Shown: one piece after another, positions 6,102 to 7,051 of the stretch
How positions within the stretch are numbered: the first letter of the stretch is position 1
Layout of the letters: every line of letters begins with the position of its first letter
Assembly (NCBI GenBank): GCA_025351205.1
Contig: JANXWI010000467.1
Location: forward strand, 1 to 7,051
From: Deinococcus sp.
Lineage (GTDB): Bacteria > Deinococcota > Deinococci > Deinococcales > Deinococcaceae
Direction: 5' to 3'
DNA length: 7,051 nucleotides
Position numbers and translations under genes: made by a program
Notes under the pieces: model-generated
What the model was told of the DNA's origin: nothing
Database searches by the model: none
Seen by the model: only the letters and a program-made list of their open reading frames with translations

Positions 6102-6121
6102 GATTGGGGGAAGCTCCAATC
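6102..6121 (-). terminator. Weak hairpin overlapping the stop codon of the small membrane protein gene
   Basis: On the minus strand GATTGG, whose G is the last base of the TAG stop, pairs with CCAATC across an eight-base loop. It lies exactly at the gene end, where a terminator or 3'-stabilising stem would be, but no T-run follows, so the terminator call is tentative. Confidence 0.25.
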
Positions 6122-6258
6122 TACTTGAGAACGCCCGCCCACAGCAGCAGCAGGTACAGCACCACCGGAATGGCCGCCGACGCGATCAGAATCTTGCTCA
6201 TGCGCCAGAAGTCGGTCAGCAGTTCCCTGAACTTGGAAAGTGTGGACTTGGACGCCAT
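6121..6258 (-). CDS. Small single-pass membrane protein, 45 residues, function unknown
   Basis: The frame starts ATG at 6258 and ends TAG at 6121. The first 23 residues are polar and basic (MASKSTLSKFRELLTDFW, then R19, K22). A hydrophobic stretch follows from about 24 to 43 (ILIASAAIPVVLYLLLLW and on), ending in LK. This predicts one transmembrane helix with the basic N-terminus inside. Third codon positions are almost all G or C, as in the neighbouring genes, which supports real coding. The start lies five bases after a TACCCT hexamer, as for other leaderless starts here. The protein lacks the features I associate with SecE, and I recognise no family. It is divergent from pgm (77 bases between starts) and 87 bases before glpX on the same strand, so it may be co-transcribed with glpX if its hairpin does not stop transcription. 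Confidence 0.7.
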   Translation of the reverse strand: MASKSTLSKFRELLTDFWRMSKILIASAAIPVVLYLLLLWAGVLK

Positions 6259-6325
6259 ACCCAAGGGTAGCACCGCCAGGCGGCGCGAAAGGCGGTCCAA
6301 TGTCCCTAGCCCATCAGCTTGGGTA
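6258..6325. repeat. Inverted repeats in the divergent promoter region of the small protein gene and pgm
   Basis: TACCC-AA-GGGTA (6258-6269) is a perfect repeat that contains the -10 of the small protein gene. Its half TACCCAAG (6258-6265) recurs as the reverse complement CTTGGGTA at 6318-6325, running into the pgm -10. The two promoters therefore carry the same eight-base element in mirror orientation, 52 bases apart. This could be a shared operator, or simply a by-product of two similar promoters. Confidence 0.45.
6264..6269 (-). promoter_or_regulatory. Likely leaderless -10 element of the small membrane protein gene
   Basis: Minus strand TACCCT is followed by TGGGT and the ATG at 6258. No Shine-Dalgarno is present. 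A weak -35 is possible, but none is convincing. Confidence 0.4.
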
Positions 6326-6329
6326 CACT
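6324..6329 (+). promoter_or_regulatory. Likely leaderless -10 element of pgm
   Basis: TACACT is followed by ACGCGC and the ATG at 6336, which puts the expected start site on the A of the ATG. No Shine-Dalgarno precedes the gene. The hexamer and six-base spacing are identical to those of the left-edge gene at 39. Confidence 0.5.
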
Positions 6330-6335
6330 ACGCGC

Positions 6336-7051
6336 ATGCCCCTATCAGAGCTGGCCGGACGCCCCGCCCCCGCAGGTCTGCTGACCGACATTCCGGCGCT
6401 GCTGGCCGCCTACGAAGGTCTTAAGCCCGACCCTGCCGATCCTCTTCAGCGCGTGTCGTTCGGGACCAGCGGCCACCGGGGCAGCAGCCTGGACAGGACC
6501 TTCAACGAGGCGCACATCCTGGCGATCACCCAGGCAGTCTGCGAACACCGCGCCCAAATGGGCATCAGCGGGCCGCTGTACATCGGGGCCGACACCCACG
6601 CGCTCTCGGCTCCGGCCCTGAACACCGCACTCCGGGTACTGGCGGCCAACGGCGTGCAGGTGCGGCGCAGCCAGGGCGGTGAGTTCACGCCCACGCCGCT
6701 CGTCAGTTTCGCCATTCTGGAACACAACAAGGCCGGAACCACTCAGGCCGACGGCGTCGTGATCACGCCCAGCCATAACCCGCCCCGCGACGGCGGCTTC
6801 AAGTACAACCCGCCCAGCGGCGGCCCCGCCGACACCGACGTGACGGCTGCGGTGCAGCGCCGCGCCAACGAACTGCTGGAAACCGGACTGGCGGGCGTGA
6901 AAACCGTGACGCCCGCCGAGGCGCTGGCCCACGCCGAGGAATGGGATTTCATCAGTCCGTATGTGGCGGCACTGCCCGAAATCATCGATCTGGACGCCAT
7001 CCGCAAGGCAGGCGTGAAGATCGGGGTCGATCCGCTTGGCGGCTCATCGCT
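6336..7051 (+). CDS. pgm: Phosphoglucomutase, alpha-D-glucose-specific (Pgm), 5' part
   Basis: Pgm interconverts glucose-1-phosphate and glucose-6-phosphate through an enzyme phosphoserine and a bound Mg ion. It links central metabolism with glycogen, trehalose and nucleotide-sugar synthesis. The window holds the first 238 codons; the E. coli enzyme is 546 residues, so more than half is missing. FGTSGHRG (42-49) is the family's N-terminal motif. The phosphoserine is Ser146 in ITPSHNPP, the same position as in E. coli Pgm, and GGFKYNPPSGGPADT follows. The visible part ends in GVDPLGGS, as in E. coli. The metal-binding DGDGDR-type loop and sugar-binding domains lie beyond the edge. The long colinear match to E. 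coli Pgm favours this over phosphomannomutase or PgcA-type enzymes. It is the only plus-strand gene here, divergent from the small membrane protein. Confidence 0.95.
   Translation, partial: MPLSELAGRPAPAGLLTDIPALLAAYEGLKPDPADPLQRVSFGTSGHRGSSLDRTFNEAHILAITQAVCEHRAQMGISGPLYIGADTHALSAPALNTALRVLAANGVQVRRSQGGEFTPTPLVSFAILEHNKAGTTQADGVVITPSHNPPRDGGFKYNPPSGGPADTDVTAAVQRRANELLETGLAGVKTVTPAEALAHAEEWDFISPYVAALPEIIDLDAIRKAGVKIGVDPLGGSS

Noticed and set aside
6121..6258. The 45-residue membrane protein as SecE
   Set aside because: The length and single helix suit SecE, but the expected conserved W-P-T/S-R segment before the helix is absent, and no nusG or rplK lies nearby.
4990..6270. Plus-strand open frame of 426 codons opposite glpX and the small protein gene
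   Set aside because: It is antisense to glpX, His/Gln/Gly-rich and without a recognisable domain. It is an artefact of few stop codons in high-G+C DNA.
6345..6932. Minus-strand open frames inside pgm
   Set aside because: The plus strand here encodes Pgm with FGTSGHRG and the phosphoserine motif. The antisense frames show no family features.

Overview
The window is about two thirds G+C and densely coding, with one gene direction (minus strand) for all but the last gene. All recognisable products are core metabolic enzymes. The likely source is a Deinococcus or close relative. This rests on high G+C, on the resemblance of the proteins as I remember these families, and on six gene starts that sit 5-8 bases after a TAnnnT -10 hexamer with no room for a ribosome binding site. 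That is the leaderless-mRNA pattern described for Deinococcus. The species cannot be named from sequence reading alone.

Layout, left to right. Positions 1-39 hold the first 13 codons of an unidentified minus-strand gene that runs off the left edge. Positions 166-3857 hold an arginine biosynthesis operon, transcribed right to left: argF (ornithine carbamoyltransferase), a RimJ/RimL-like GNAT acetyltransferase, argC (short-form N-acetyl-gamma-glutamyl-phosphate reductase) and argJ (ornithine acetyltransferase). argF has a strong TATAAT promoter. The three genes behind it each have a clear Shine-Dalgarno, and GNAT and argC overlap by four bases (GTGA). Next come purU (formyltetrahydrofolate deformylase, 3913-4821) and glpX (class II fructose-1,6-bisphosphatase, 4951-6033), each with its own likely leaderless promoter. 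A 45-residue single-pass membrane protein follows at 6121-6258. Divergent from it, a pgm-type phosphoglucomutase starts at 6336 on the plus strand and runs off the right edge.

Function. ArgC makes the N-acetylglutamate semialdehyde. ArgJ moves the acetyl group from N-acetylornithine back to glutamate, freeing ornithine. ArgF carbamoylates the ornithine to citrulline. argB, argD, argG and argH are not in the window. PurU sets the balance of formyl-THF, formate and THF used in purine synthesis. GlpX and Pgm both act on hexose phosphates (gluconeogenesis and the glucose-6-P/glucose-1-P branch to glycogen and sugar nucleotides), but they lie in separate transcription units.

No mobile element, CRISPR array, tRNA, rRNA or clear intrinsic terminator was seen. 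No intergenic stretch exceeds about 130 bases. I see no obvious new multi-gene system. The items worth a second look are the GNAT gene inside the arg operon, the unlisted 45-residue membrane protein, and a set of short perfect inverted repeats in the intergenic regions.
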